A stretch of DNA of 64,000 bases from Pseudomonas sp. RIT288 (GTDB taxonomy: Bacteria; Pseudomonadota; Gammaproteobacteria; Pseudomonadales; Pseudomonadaceae), in contig NZ_JFYN01000034.1 of assembly GCF_000631985.1 (NCBI RefSeq), positions 124,001 to 188,000 on the forward strand, read 5' to 3'. The translations under genes were made by a program, and so were the position numbers. Below, one piece after another: positions 52,298 to 60,544 of the stretch. Position 1 is the stretch's first letter, and every line of letters begins with the position of its first letter. Under the pieces are notes generated by a model, which was not told the origin of the DNA, did not search any database, and saw nothing but the letters and a program-made list of their open reading frames with translations.

Positions 52298-54924
52298 GAC
52301 TTCGCCTTCGGTTTACGCGACCCGCCACTTTTGGCTGGGGCCGAACCCGCTTTCGGCGGGCCTTTACGGTGTTTGCTCGGTTTGGCTGGCTTGCCGCCGG
52401 CGGCCTTCTCAGGCGCCGGCCGTCCGGTCTTTCCCCCAGACGCCGCTTTACCACCGCTTTTGGCTTCGGCCAGCAAGGCCTTCTTCAATTCACGGCTTTT
52501 GCGCAGCTCGGCGTTTTTCGCCACGGCATCGCTCGGGCGATAGGCCTCGACGGCTTTTTCTTTGGCTGGACGACGGCCGGCGGTTTTCGTCGGAGCCTTG
52601 TCTTCCACGGCCTTGGCCGCTGGAGCAGTGGTTTCGCTGCCGCGCTTCTTGCGACCGATCGGCGCGCTGATGGTTTTCTCGGCCATCTCGAAGTCGATCT
52701 TGCGCTCGTCGAGGTCGACGCGCATCACGCGCACTTCAACGGTATCGCCAAGACGGAAGCTGCGACCGGTGCGCTCGCCCGCCAGGCGGTGATGCACAGG
52801 GTCGAAGTGGTAGTAATCGCCCGGCAGCGCGGTGACGTGCACCAGGCCTTCGACGTAGATATCGGTCAGCTCGACGAACAGACCAAAACCGGTCACCGCA
52901 GTGATCACGCCGGGGAACGATTCGCCGACGCGATCCTTCATGAACTCGCACTTGAGCCAGTTCACCACGTCGCGGGTGGCTTCGTCGGCACGGCGCTCGC
53001 TCATCGAGCACTGCTCACCCAGTTGCTCCAGCGCCGCTTCGTCGTACGGATAGATGCGCGCCTTCGGAATGGTCATCGCCCCGGCACGACGAACGTGCGG
53101 AGTGTCCTGTTTCGAATGGATCACGCTACGGATGGCGCGGTGCGTGAGCAGGTCCGGGTAACGACGGATCGGCGAAGTGAAGTGGGTATAGGCTTCGTAA
53201 TTCAGGCCGAAGTGGCCTTCGTTCTGGGCGCTGTACACCGCCTGGCTCAGGGAGCGCAGCATCACGGTCTGGATCAGATGGAAGTCCGGCCGATCCTTGA
53301 TGCTCGCCAACAGGGCCTGATAGTCCTTCGGCGACGGGCCGTCCTTGCCTTTGTGCAGGGACAGGCCGAGCTCGCCGAGGAAGGCGCGCAGTTTTTCCAG
53401 ACGCTCCGGTGGCGGGCCGTCGTGGACGCGGTACAGCGCAGGAATTTCGTGCTTCTTGAGGAATTCGGCAGTGGCCACGTTGGCCGCCAGCATGCATTCC
53501 TCGATCAGCTTGTGCGCATCGTTGCGGGTGGTCGGGCGGATTTCGGCAATCTTGCGCTCGGACCCGAAGATGATCCGGGTTTCCTGCGTTTCAAAATCGA
53601 TCGCGCCACGTACGTGACGAGCCGCCAGCAACACTTTGTACAACGCATAGAGCTGCTTGAGGTGCGGCACCACGTCGGTGTATTCGCCGCGAAGCTTGCG
53701 CGCTTCGGTGGCTTTCGGCGTTTCCAGCATCGCGCTGACCTTGTTGTAGGTCAGACGGGCGTGAGAATGGATCACTGCTTCATAGAAGCAGTAGTCGGTC
53801 ATTTCGCCGGACTTGGAGATGGTCATCTCGCAAACCATGGCCAGACGATCGACGTGCGGGTTCAGCGAGCACAGGCCGTTGGACAGCTGCTCAGGCAGCA
53901 TCGGCACCACACGCTCGGGGAAGTACACCGAGTTGCCGCGCACCTGGGCTTCGTTGTCCAGCGCCGAACCGATCTTCACGTAGCTGGAAACGTCGGCAAT
54001 CGCCACGTACAACTTCCAGCCGCCGGAGAACAGACGCAGCTTGCCAGGCTTGGCTTCGCAGTAGACCGCGTCGTCGAAATCGCGGGCATCTTCGCCGTCG
54101 ATGGTGACGAACGGCAGATGGCGCAGGTCGACGCGCTTCTCTTTGTCTTTTTCTTCGACTTCCGGCTTGAGCTTGGCGGCTTCTTTGAGCACCGCTTCAG
54201 GCCAGACGTGCGGAATGTCGTAGGTACGCAGCGCGACATCGATTTCCATGCCCGGCGCCATGTAGTTGCCGACCACTTCGACCACATCGCCTTGCGGCTG
54301 GAAGCGCGGCGTCGGCCAGTGGGTGATCTTCACCTCGACGAACTGACCGATCTGCGCGTTGGCATTACGGCCTGGCGTAACCAGCACTTCCTGCTGGATC
54401 TTCGGATTGTCGGCAACGACGAAACCGATACCGCCCTCTTCGAAGTAGCGACCGACGATCGTTTCGTGGGCACGGGACACCACTTCGACGATCACGCCTT
54501 CACGGCGGCCACGACGGTCGAGACCGGAAACACGGGCCAGCGCACGGTCGCCATCGAACACCAGACGCATCTGCGCCGGGCTCATGAACAGGTCATCGCT
54601 ACCGTCGTCCGGCACCAGAAAGCCGAAACCGTCACGGTGACCGCTGATGCGGCCGAGGATCAGGTCGAGCTTGTCCACCGGCGCATAGGTGCCACGGCGG
54701 GTGTAGATCAATTGAGCGTCGCGCTCCATGGCGCGCAGGCGGCGGCGCAGGGCTTCGATCTGGTCTTCTGTGGTCAGACCAAACTCTTCGACCAGTTGCT
54801 CGCGGGCAGCAGGCGAACCCCGATCGGCGAGATGCGCCAGGATCAGTTCGCGGCTGGGAATAGGGTTTTCATATTTTTCCGCTTCACGAGCGGCCTCGGG
54901 ATCGAGGGACTGCCAATCGGCCAT
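52294..54924 (-). CDS. rnr: Ribonuclease R
   Basis: An 876-residue processive 3'-5' exoribonuclease that degrades structured RNA. The domains are an N-terminal helix-turn-helix (EQLVEEFGLTTEDQIEALRR), two cold-shock folds (GHRDGFGFLVPDDG), the RNB core with the metal-binding aspartates in DGEDARDFDDAVYCE near residue 280, and an S1 domain (VITAVTGFGLFVELTDIYVEG). A basic, Lys/Ala/Gly-rich tail of about 130 residues follows and is typical of Pseudomonas. Coupled with rlmB downstream. Confidence 0.97.
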   Translation of the reverse strand: MADWQSLDPEAAREAEKYENPIPSRELILAHLADRGSPAAREQLVEEFGLTTEDQIEALRRRLRAMERDAQLIYTRRGTYAPVDKLDLILGRISGHRDGFGFLVPDDGSDDLFMSPAQMRLVFDGDRALARVSGLDRRGRREGVIVEVVSRAHETIVGRYFEEGGIGFVVADNPKIQQEVLVTPGRNANAQIGQFVEVKITHWPTPRFQPQGDVVEVVGNYMAPGMEIDVALRTYDIPHVWPEAVLKEAAKLKPEVEEKDKEKRVDLRHLPFVTIDGEDARDFDDAVYCEAKPGKLRLFSGGWKLYVAIADVSSYVKIGSALDNEAQVRGNSVYFPERVVPMLPEQLSNGLCSLNPHVDRLAMVCEMTISKSGEMTDYCFYEAVIHSHARLTYNKVSAMLETPKATEARKLRGEYTDVVPHLKQLYALYKVLLAARHVRGAIDFETQETRIIFGSERKIAEIRPTTRNDAHKLIEECMLAANVATAEFLKKHEIPALYRVHDGPPPERLEKLRAFLGELGLSLHKGKDGPSPKDYQALLASIKDRPDFHLIQTVMLRSLSQAVYSAQNEGHFGLNYEAYTHFTSPIRRYPDLLTHRAIRSVIHSKQDTPHVRRAGAMTIPKARIYPYDEAALEQLGEQCSMSERRADEATRDVVNWLKCEFMKDRVGESFPGVITAVTGFGLFVELTDIYVEGLVHVTALPGDYYHFDPVHHRLAGERTGRSFRLGDTVEVRVMRVDLDERKIDFEMAEKTISAPIGRKKRGSETTAPAAKAVEDKAPTKTAGRRPAKEKAVEAYRPSDAVAKNAELRKSRELKKALLAEAKSGGKAASGGKTGRPAPEKAAGGKPAKPSKHRKGPPKAGSAPAKSGGSRKPKAKS

Positions 54925-55085
54925 TAGAGAGTTTTCACCTTGTCTATATGCGGGTTAGTTTGGCATAGGCGCCATCAAACGGGAAATTTCCGACTCTATA
55001 AGGCCCTTCTGGAGCCTTGTATCGACGCCTGAAAGCCCTTTTGAACACCGCTGGTAAAAAAATTCATTTTTTTTGCTGACAGGGG

Positions 55086-55114
55086 TTTACAGTTAAAAAG
55101 GCGCTCCGTATAGT
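55086..55114 (+). promoter_or_regulatory. Promoter of first tRNA-Leu
   Basis: TTTACA, 17 bases, TATAGT. A GC-rich discriminator TGCGCGCC follows, the mark of stringently controlled tRNA genes. Confidence 0.8.
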
Positions 55115-55149
55115 GCGCGCCATCGACGACGTACATACGTTGACGAGAT

Positions 55150-55236
55150 GCCCAGGTGGTGAAATTGGTAGACACGCCAGCTTCAGGTGCTGGTGACCTT
55201 ACGGTCGTGGAAGTTCGAGTCTTCTCCTGGGCACCA
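55150..55236 (+). tRNA. tRNA-Leu (anticodon CAG)
   Basis: An 87-base class II tRNA with encoded CCA. The acceptor stem GCCCAGG pairs with CCTGGGC, the D arm is GTGGTGAAATTGGTAGACAC, the anticodon loop is CTTCAGG (CAG), the long variable arm is TGACCTTACGGTCG, and the T arm holds GTTCGAGTC. It decodes CUG, the dominant Leu codon here. Confidence 0.97.
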
Positions 55237-55276
55237 ATTTCGAGTTTGAGACTAGATCAGTTTCAAGACTCACACA

Positions 55277-55299
55277 AAACCCGCGAAAGCGGGTTTTTT
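55277..55299 (+). terminator. Terminator of first tRNA-Leu
   Basis: AACCCGCGAAAGCGGGTTTTTT hairpin with a U run, 40 bases after the tRNA. The same hairpin ends the second copy. Confidence 0.9.
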
Positions 55300-55352
55300 G
55301 CATTCCAGGCACCGGATTTGTTAAAACCGATTAATTAAAATTAAATCAGGGG

Positions 55353-55381
55353 TTTACAGATCAAAAGACGCTCCGTATAGT
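55353..55381 (+). promoter_or_regulatory. Promoter of second tRNA-Leu
   Basis: TTTACA, 17 bases, TATAGT and TGCGCCAC discriminator, near-identical to the first promoter, so the duplicated block includes the promoter. Confidence 0.8.
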
Positions 55382-55416
55382 GCGCCACATCAACAGCGGC
55401 AACGCTCGCGATGAAT

Positions 55417-55503
55417 GCCCAGATGGTGAAATTGGTAGACACGCCAGCTTCAGGTGCTGGTGACCTTACGGTCGTGGAAGTTCGAGTCTTCTTCTGGGCA
55501 CCA
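55417..55503 (+). tRNA. tRNA-Leu (anticodon CAG), second copy
   Basis: Identical to the first copy except for G7-C66 becoming A7-T66 at the base of the acceptor stem (GCCCAGA with TCTGGGC), a compensated change that keeps the pair. The anticodon loop CTTCAGG and the CCA end are kept. Confidence 0.97.
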
Positions 55504-55537
55504 ATTCAAACTCAAGGTTACGACGTTGAGTTTCCCG

Positions 55538-55561
55538 AAAACCCGCGAAAGCGGGTTTTTG
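55538..55561 (+). terminator. Terminator of second tRNA-Leu
   Basis: AAAACCCGCGAAAGCGGGTTTTTG, same stem as after the first copy. Confidence 0.88.
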
Positions 55562-55615
55562 CGTTTCTGGCTTCCAGAAATTCTAAACGCCTCACTCGAA
55601 ATTCGATTGTCCTTG

Positions 55616-55697
55616 TGTAGGAGCTGCCGAAGGCTGCGATCTTTGCTTTTGCTTTTAAAAAAAGATCAAAAGATCGCAGCCTTCGGCAGCTCCTACA
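55616..55697. repeat. REPIN (type B)
   Basis: TGTAGGAGCTGCCGAAGGCT and its inverse between the tRNA pair and the iron-type transporter. Confidence 0.85.
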
Positions 55698-55758
55698 AGG
55701 GCAGTGCAATCCGCACTTATCAGAGCTTGCTGCAGCCCGCAAGGCGCACTTGAGAAAC

Positions 55759-55777
55759 AATATCGTTTATCATTGTT
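55759..55777 (+). promoter_or_regulatory. Fur-box-like sequence
   Basis: AATATCGTTTATCATTGTT matches the 19-base Fur consensus GATAATGATAATCATTATC at 12 positions. It lies 38-56 bases before the start of the iron-type binding protein. It is a candidate only; a clean promoter could not be read. Confidence 0.45.
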
Positions 55778-55814
55778 GCAAGTTTTTGCAATGCGACAGT
55801 GAGGAACCCTGCGA

Positions 55815-56825
55815 ATGATGTTTCGAAATACCCTGCGCCGCGGCTTGACCTTCACCCTGCTCGGCCTGGCACTCGCCACTCCCCTCACCCAGGCAGCCGA
55901 TGCGGTTTCCCTGACGCTCTACAACGGCCAACACAAGGAAGTCGGCGATGCGATCGCCAAGGCTTTCGAGGCCAAGACCGGCATTCACGTCAACGTACGC
56001 AAGGGCAGCAGCAACCAGCTCGCCAGCCAGGTCATCGAAGAAGGCGACCGTTCCCCCGCCGACGTGATCTACACCGAAGAATCTCCCCCGCTGAACAACC
56101 TCGGCGAGCTAGGCCTGCTGGCCAAGACCGACGACGCCACGCTGGCCGTACTGCCCAAGCAATACGTCGCCGGCAACGGCACCTGGATCGGTGTCACCGC
56201 GCGGGTTCGCGTTGTTGCCTACAACCCGAAACTGGTCGATGAGAAAGACTTGCCAAAGTCGGTGATGGAATTCTCCGATCCGAAGTGGCAAGGCAAAGTC
56301 GGCTTCGTCCCGACCAGCGGCGCATTCCAGGAACAGGCCGTGGCGATCATCAAGATGCATGGTCGCGACGCCGCCGAAGAATGGCTGACCGGCCTGCGCG
56401 CTTTCGGCAAGACCTACAGCAACAACATGGTCGCCCTCAAAGCCGTGGAAAACGGCGAAGTCGCCACCGTGCTGGTGAACAATTACTACTGGTTCGCCCT
56501 GCAGCGCGAGAAAGGCAAACTCGACTCGAAACTGCATTACTTCACCGGCGGCGACGTCGGCGGGCTGATCACCGTGTCCAGCGCTGCCGTACTGAAATCC
56601 AGCAAACATCCAAAAGAAGCCCAGCAATTCCTCGCCTACATGGCCAGTGAGGAAGGCCAGCGCGTGATCACCCAGACCACCGCCGAATACCCGCTGCACA
56701 AAGGCATGGAATCGGATCGCGGACTCAAGCCGTTCAGCGAACTGCAAGCGCCGAACGTGACCCCGGCCGATCTGGGCAACGCCGAAGAAGCGCTGGAGCT
56801 GGAACGTGAAGTTGGCCTGAACTGA
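55815..56825 (+). CDS. Iron(III)-type ABC transporter binding protein (FbpA/FutA-like)
   Basis: A 336-residue periplasmic binding protein with a signal peptide (residues 1-27, LTFTLLGLALATPLTQA) and mature start ADAVSLTLYNGQHKEVGD. The LYNGQH start, the YTEESPPLNNL region and VNNYYWFALQREKG with its tyrosine pair (the ferric iron ligands of FbpA proteins) point to iron. It overlaps the permease gene by one base. No ATPase gene follows. The start at 55815 follows GAGGAACC; an ATG follows directly at 55818. Confidence 0.85.
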   Translation: MMFRNTLRRGLTFTLLGLALATPLTQAADAVSLTLYNGQHKEVGDAIAKAFEAKTGIHVNVRKGSSNQLASQVIEEGDRSPADVIYTEESPPLNNLGELGLLAKTDDATLAVLPKQYVAGNGTWIGVTARVRVVAYNPKLVDEKDLPKSVMEFSDPKWQGKVGFVPTSGAFQEQAVAIIKMHGRDAAEEWLTGLRAFGKTYSNNMVALKAVENGEVATVLVNNYYWFALQREKGKLDSKLHYFTGGDVGGLITVSSAAVLKSSKHPKEAQQFLAYMASEEGQRVITQTTAEYPLHKGMESDRGLKPFSELQAPNVTPADLGNAEEALELEREVGLN

Positions 56826-58390
56826 TGGCCGCATCGTTATCCGCCCCCGCCGCGCGCGGGGGTTACGTGCCACGACGCAAGCGCCCTTCGATCTGGCTGG
56901 TGTTGCCGGTTTTATTGCTGGTGGTCATGAGCCTGTTGCCATTGGCCTATGTCGGTTTGAAAGCCTGGCAAGCCGGCTGGGCCGATGCGTTGCACTTGTT
57001 GTGGCGCCCGTATGTGTTCGGTTTGCTGCGCAACACCTTGGCACTGATGGTTGGCGTGACGCTGACTTGCGGCGTGATCGGCCTGTCGCTGGCGTGGCTG
57101 CTGGAGCGCAGCAATCTGCCGGGACGACGCCTGTGGGGGGTGATTCTGTGCCTGCCGTTTGCGGTGCCGGCGTTTGTCAGCAGTTTCACCTGGGTGTCGT
57201 TGAGCGCGCAGTTCGAAGGCCTCGGCGGGGCGATTCTGGTGATGAGCCTGTCGAAGTATCCGCTGATTTTTCTGCCGGTAGCGGCGACCCTGCGCAACCT
57301 CGATCCGTCCCTCGAAGAGTCGGCTCGCACCTTGGGGCAAAATCGCTGGGGCGTGTTTTTCCGCGTCACCCTGCCGCTGCTCTGGCCGTCGCTGCTGGCT
57401 GGCTCGCTGCTGATTGCCCTGCACATGCTGGTCGAGTTCGGCGCACTGTCAATCATCGGCCTGCAAACCTTCACCACCGCGATCTATCAGCAATTCGAAC
57501 TGGAATTCAGCAACGCCAACGCGGCGATGCTTTCGGCGGTGCTGCTCGCGTTGTGTCTGATGCTGTTGTGGCTGGAGCTGCGGGTGCGCGGCAAGGGGCG
57601 TCATGTGCGCACCGGCCAGGGTGCAGCGCGCCAGGCTGAGCAAGTGCGCTTGGGGCGGTGGGCGGTTTTCGGTCAGCTGTATTGCCTGTTGCTGGCGATT
57701 ATCGGCAGCGGGATTCCGTTGGGCATGCTCGCGTACTGGCTGGCGGTCGGCTCATCGGCAGCCTTCCCGGTCGCGGCGATCACCGAAGCCCTGCTGTCGT
57801 CGCTGGCCTTGTCGCTGGGTGGCGCGGCGCTGTGCTTGCTGCTGGCGGTGCCGGTCGGGTTGCTGGTGGTGCGTTACAAGGGTCAACTGGCGATCTGGGC
57901 CGAGCGCTTGCCGTATCTGCTGCATGCGCTGCCAGGCCTGGTGATCGCGCTGACACTGGTGTATTTCGCCCTGCACTACGTGCCGGCGCTGTACCAGACG
58001 TCGGCATTGCTGCTGATCGCTTATGCGCTGCTGTTTCTGCCACTGGCACAGGCGCCGATTCGCACAGCACTGAACAAGGCTGCGCCGCAGCTGGAAGAAG
58101 CGGCACGCACGCTAGGGGCATCGTCGTTCACAGCGTTCTGTCGGGTGACCCTGCCGATCATTTTCCCGGCACTGGGCGCGGCGTTTGCGCTGGTGTTTCT
58201 GGATGCGATGAAAGAACTGACGGCGACGCTGCTACTCAGTCCGACCGGGCTCAACACGCTGGCGACCGAGGTCTGGGCGCATACCGCGAATGTCGAGTTT
58301 GCAGCGGCGGCGCCTTATGCGGCGTTGTTGATTGTGGTGTCGGGGCTGCCGGTGTATCTGCTGACGACGCGGATGTATCTGAGCCGCTAA
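56825..58390 (+). CDS. Iron(III)-type ABC transporter permease (FbpB-like)
   Basis: A 521-residue fused permease with about twelve spans in two homologous halves. Each half carries the EAA-type coupling loop: LEESARTLGQNRWGVFFRVTLPLLWPS in the first and LEEAARTLGASSFTAFCRVTLP in the second. This double-permease build is typical for Fe(III) transporters. The ATPase must come from elsewhere. The start ATG lies inside the stop of the binding protein gene. Confidence 0.88.
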   Translation: MAASLSAPAARGGYVPRRKRPSIWLVLPVLLLVVMSLLPLAYVGLKAWQAGWADALHLLWRPYVFGLLRNTLALMVGVTLTCGVIGLSLAWLLERSNLPGRRLWGVILCLPFAVPAFVSSFTWVSLSAQFEGLGGAILVMSLSKYPLIFLPVAATLRNLDPSLEESARTLGQNRWGVFFRVTLPLLWPSLLAGSLLIALHMLVEFGALSIIGLQTFTTAIYQQFELEFSNANAAMLSAVLLALCLMLLWLELRVRGKGRHVRTGQGAARQAEQVRLGRWAVFGQLYCLLLAIIGSGIPLGMLAYWLAVGSSAAFPVAAITEALLSSLALSLGGAALCLLLAVPVGLLVVRYKGQLAIWAERLPYLLHALPGLVIALTLVYFALHYVPALYQTSALLLIAYALLFLPLAQAPIRTALNKAAPQLEEAARTLGASSFTAFCRVTLPIIFPALGAAFALVFLDAMKELTATLLLSPTGLNTLATEVWAHTANVEFAAAAPYAALLIVVSGLPVYLLTTRMYLSR

Positions 58391-58468
58391 AAGATCGCAG
58401 CCTGCGGCAGCTCCTACATGGGGATTTGCATTTCCCCGTAGGAGCTGACGCAGGCTGCGATCTTTTGA
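58391..58468. repeat. REPIN (type B)
   Basis: AAAGATCGCAGCCTGCGGCA and its inverse between the convergent permease and chemoreceptor genes. Confidence 0.85.
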
Positions 58469-58470
58469 TT

Positions 58471-60405
58471 TTAAGCCCTGAACTGCCCCAGGCTCGCCTT
58501 GAGTTGCGCCGCCAAGCCATCCAGCACCTTGCCACTGGCCGTGGTTTCCACCACCGCCTGCGCCGCTTTCTCAGCCTGAGCATGAATCGTCTCGACCCGC
58601 CCGCGAACCGCTTGCGCGCCCTGCGCCTGATGCGCCGCCGCCTGCGTCGCCAGACCGATCGCCGCATGCACCTGCTCGACCGAAGCCTGCACCGATTGTT
58701 GTAACCGCGCGCTGTCGCGTAACACCAGCAAACCTTCACTGGCCTGACGCCCGGCCTGGCCGATCGCCTCGACCGCCTCACGCGCGCCCTGCTGCAACGC
58801 CACGATGTGCGCCTGAATGTCACCGGTCGAGCTTTGCGTCTTGCTCGCCAGCGCGCGCACTTCATCCGCGACCACGGCAAAACCACGCCCGGTCTCACCG
58901 GCCCGAGCGGCTTCGATCGCCGCGTTCAAGGCCAACAGGTTGGTCTGCTCGGCGATGCCGTGAATCACCGTCAGCACCACTTCGATCTGTTCACTCTGCT
59001 GCGCCAGTCGTTCGATGACTTTCGCCCCGGTATCGACCTGCCCGGCCAGCGCCTCGATCAGGCTGCCGACCTTCGCCGAGGTGCGTGTGTTTTCGTCGGT
59101 GGCCTGGCGAATATCCACCACCTGCTTCAACGCCGCCTGCATGGCATGGCTTTCCGATTGCGCCTCGTCAGCCATTTGCGACAGCGCTCGCAGACTTTCC
59201 GCCACTTCATCACGCTGCATCCCGGCCGCTGCGTCGGCACCGGCATTGCGCAGGGTCATGGCGCCGATTTCCACGCCGGTACGCTGGGCCACGTCGCCCG
59301 CCTCGCGCACGATCGGCTGCAACTTATCCACAAAGCGATTGACCGCCGAGGCCATGTCGCCGATTTCGTCCTTGCTATTGATCTGCACGCGCTTGGTCAG
59401 GTCGCCCTCGCCTGCCGCCAGATCGTCCATCGCCGCATTGAGCATTTTCAAGCGATTGACTACCCGGTGCCCCAGCACCACCGTCAGCAACAACAGCACG
59501 CCGCAACCGACCAGCGCCAGGCCCATACCGATGCGCCAGCGCAAGGTCGCGGCGGCTTCCTGCACGGTGCTGCTGGTATTGGCTTTCATCTCGGTCGCGG
59601 TGGATTGCGCCGACTGCAGGCGTGCCTGCATCGCTGTGGCGCTGTCCGCTGCTGCGCCCTTGAGGCTATCGCCGACCAGTTGATCACTGCTGGCGATCAG
59701 CGCCGAGAAGCGCTGGTCGAGCGCCGCCAGATCGGCTTCCACCGAGGCGGTCGAGACGCCCATCAGCACCTTGCCGATTTCCACGCCGTTGGGGTTGATC
59801 GAAGCTTCAAGGTAGTAGACCGACGGATCGTTTTTCGCCGCGTCCAGGACCTTGTCCAGCGCACGCTCGCCCTGGCCTTTTTCCAGCAAGGCCTTGTTGA
59901 TCGGATTTTCGCGGTTGAGGTAACGCGTCAGGTGCTGACCGGTGGCATCGTCGTAAACCACGAACAACACGTTGGGATTGCGCTGGGCGCGGCGGGCAAA
60001 CTCGGACAGGGTCGGCACGTCGCTGTCCCACATGGCGCGCGGTGCCACCGAGGCGAGCAATTGGGCCATGTCATTGGCCGAGTCCTTCAGATCCTTTTCC
60101 AATGTCGTACGCAATTGCGCCTGCTCTTCCTTCAGACGAGAAGACAGGCCGGCGGTCAGACGCTGCCGGGTACTCGAGGAAAGGTTATCGAGGCTTGAGG
60201 TGACTTCGCGCCCGGCCTGCTCCAGCTCACTGGAAAGCTTCTGGCTGTCGGCGCCCAGACGAGTGCCGAGATCGGCTTCCAGCGCCGTGACCGTGCTTCG
60301 TGTCAGGGCGACTGCCACCAGCACTTGCACCAAAAGGGCGATACCAAGGGTAACGAACACGGGCCGCAACAAACGGCTTTGTAACAGTGAGAGAACGGCC
60401 GACAC
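58471..60405 (-). CDS. Methyl-accepting chemotaxis protein
   Basis: A chemoreceptor of about 644 residues. A first membrane span (VFVTLGIALLVQVLVAVAL, residues about 16-36), a periplasmic sensor of about 275 residues with a Cache/PAS-like core (RAQRNPNVLFVVYDDATG then EIGKVLMGVST), a second span (IGMGLALVGCGVLLLLTVVLG), a HAMP domain (LNAAMDDLAAGEGDLTKRV) and the signalling tip EQTNLLALNAAIEAARAGETGRGFAVVADEVRALA. I prefer the GTG start at 60405, eight bases after GAGG, over the ATG at 60432 that has no binding site. No CheB/R tether pentapeptide at the end. Its ligand is unknown; no chemotaxis genes are nearby. Confidence 0.9.
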   Translation of the reverse strand: MSAVLSLLQSRLLRPVFVTLGIALLVQVLVAVALTRSTVTALEADLGTRLGADSQKLSSELEQAGREVTSSLDNLSSSTRQRLTAGLSSRLKEEQAQLRTTLEKDLKDSANDMAQLLASVAPRAMWDSDVPTLSEFARRAQRNPNVLFVVYDDATGQHLTRYLNRENPINKALLEKGQGERALDKVLDAAKNDPSVYYLEASINPNGVEIGKVLMGVSTASVEADLAALDQRFSALIASSDQLVGDSLKGAAADSATAMQARLQSAQSTATEMKANTSSTVQEAAATLRWRIGMGLALVGCGVLLLLTVVLGHRVVNRLKMLNAAMDDLAAGEGDLTKRVQINSKDEIGDMASAVNRFVDKLQPIVREAGDVAQRTGVEIGAMTLRNAGADAAAGMQRDEVAESLRALSQMADEAQSESHAMQAALKQVVDIRQATDENTRTSAKVGSLIEALAGQVDTGAKVIERLAQQSEQIEVVLTVIHGIAEQTNLLALNAAIEAARAGETGRGFAVVADEVRALASKTQSSTGDIQAHIVALQQGAREAVEAIGQAGRQASEGLLVLRDSARLQQSVQASVEQVHAAIGLATQAAAHQAQGAQAVRGRVETIHAQAEKAAQAVVETTASGKVLDGLAAQLKASLGQFRA

Positions 60406-60498
60406 TGTGAATCCCTCTACTTCTGACGCCATTAATTTGATGGCACTCTTGCAGGAAGATTTACAGCAAAGGTCATGCCGTCCAACAGGCATAAACGA

Positions 60499-60531
60499 CA
60501 AAGGCCCCGATTAAGGGGCCTTTGTTTTTTA
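60499..60531. terminator. Terminator between purA and the chemoreceptor gene
   Basis: CAAAGGCCCC-GATTAA-GGGGCCTTTG. The U run is better on the plus strand, but the stem also ends the purA message on the minus strand, 14 bases after its stop. Confidence 0.8.
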
Positions 60532-60544
60532 CATCAATGACTTA

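Noticed and set aside
52369..54927. 852-residue plus-strand frame opposite rnr
   Set aside because: Mirror of the RNase R gene caused by codon bias; no own motif.
55150..55561. Genomic island integrated at tRNA-Leu
   Set aside because: No integrase and no copy of the tRNA 3' end was found downstream, so only a lineage-specific insert can be claimed.
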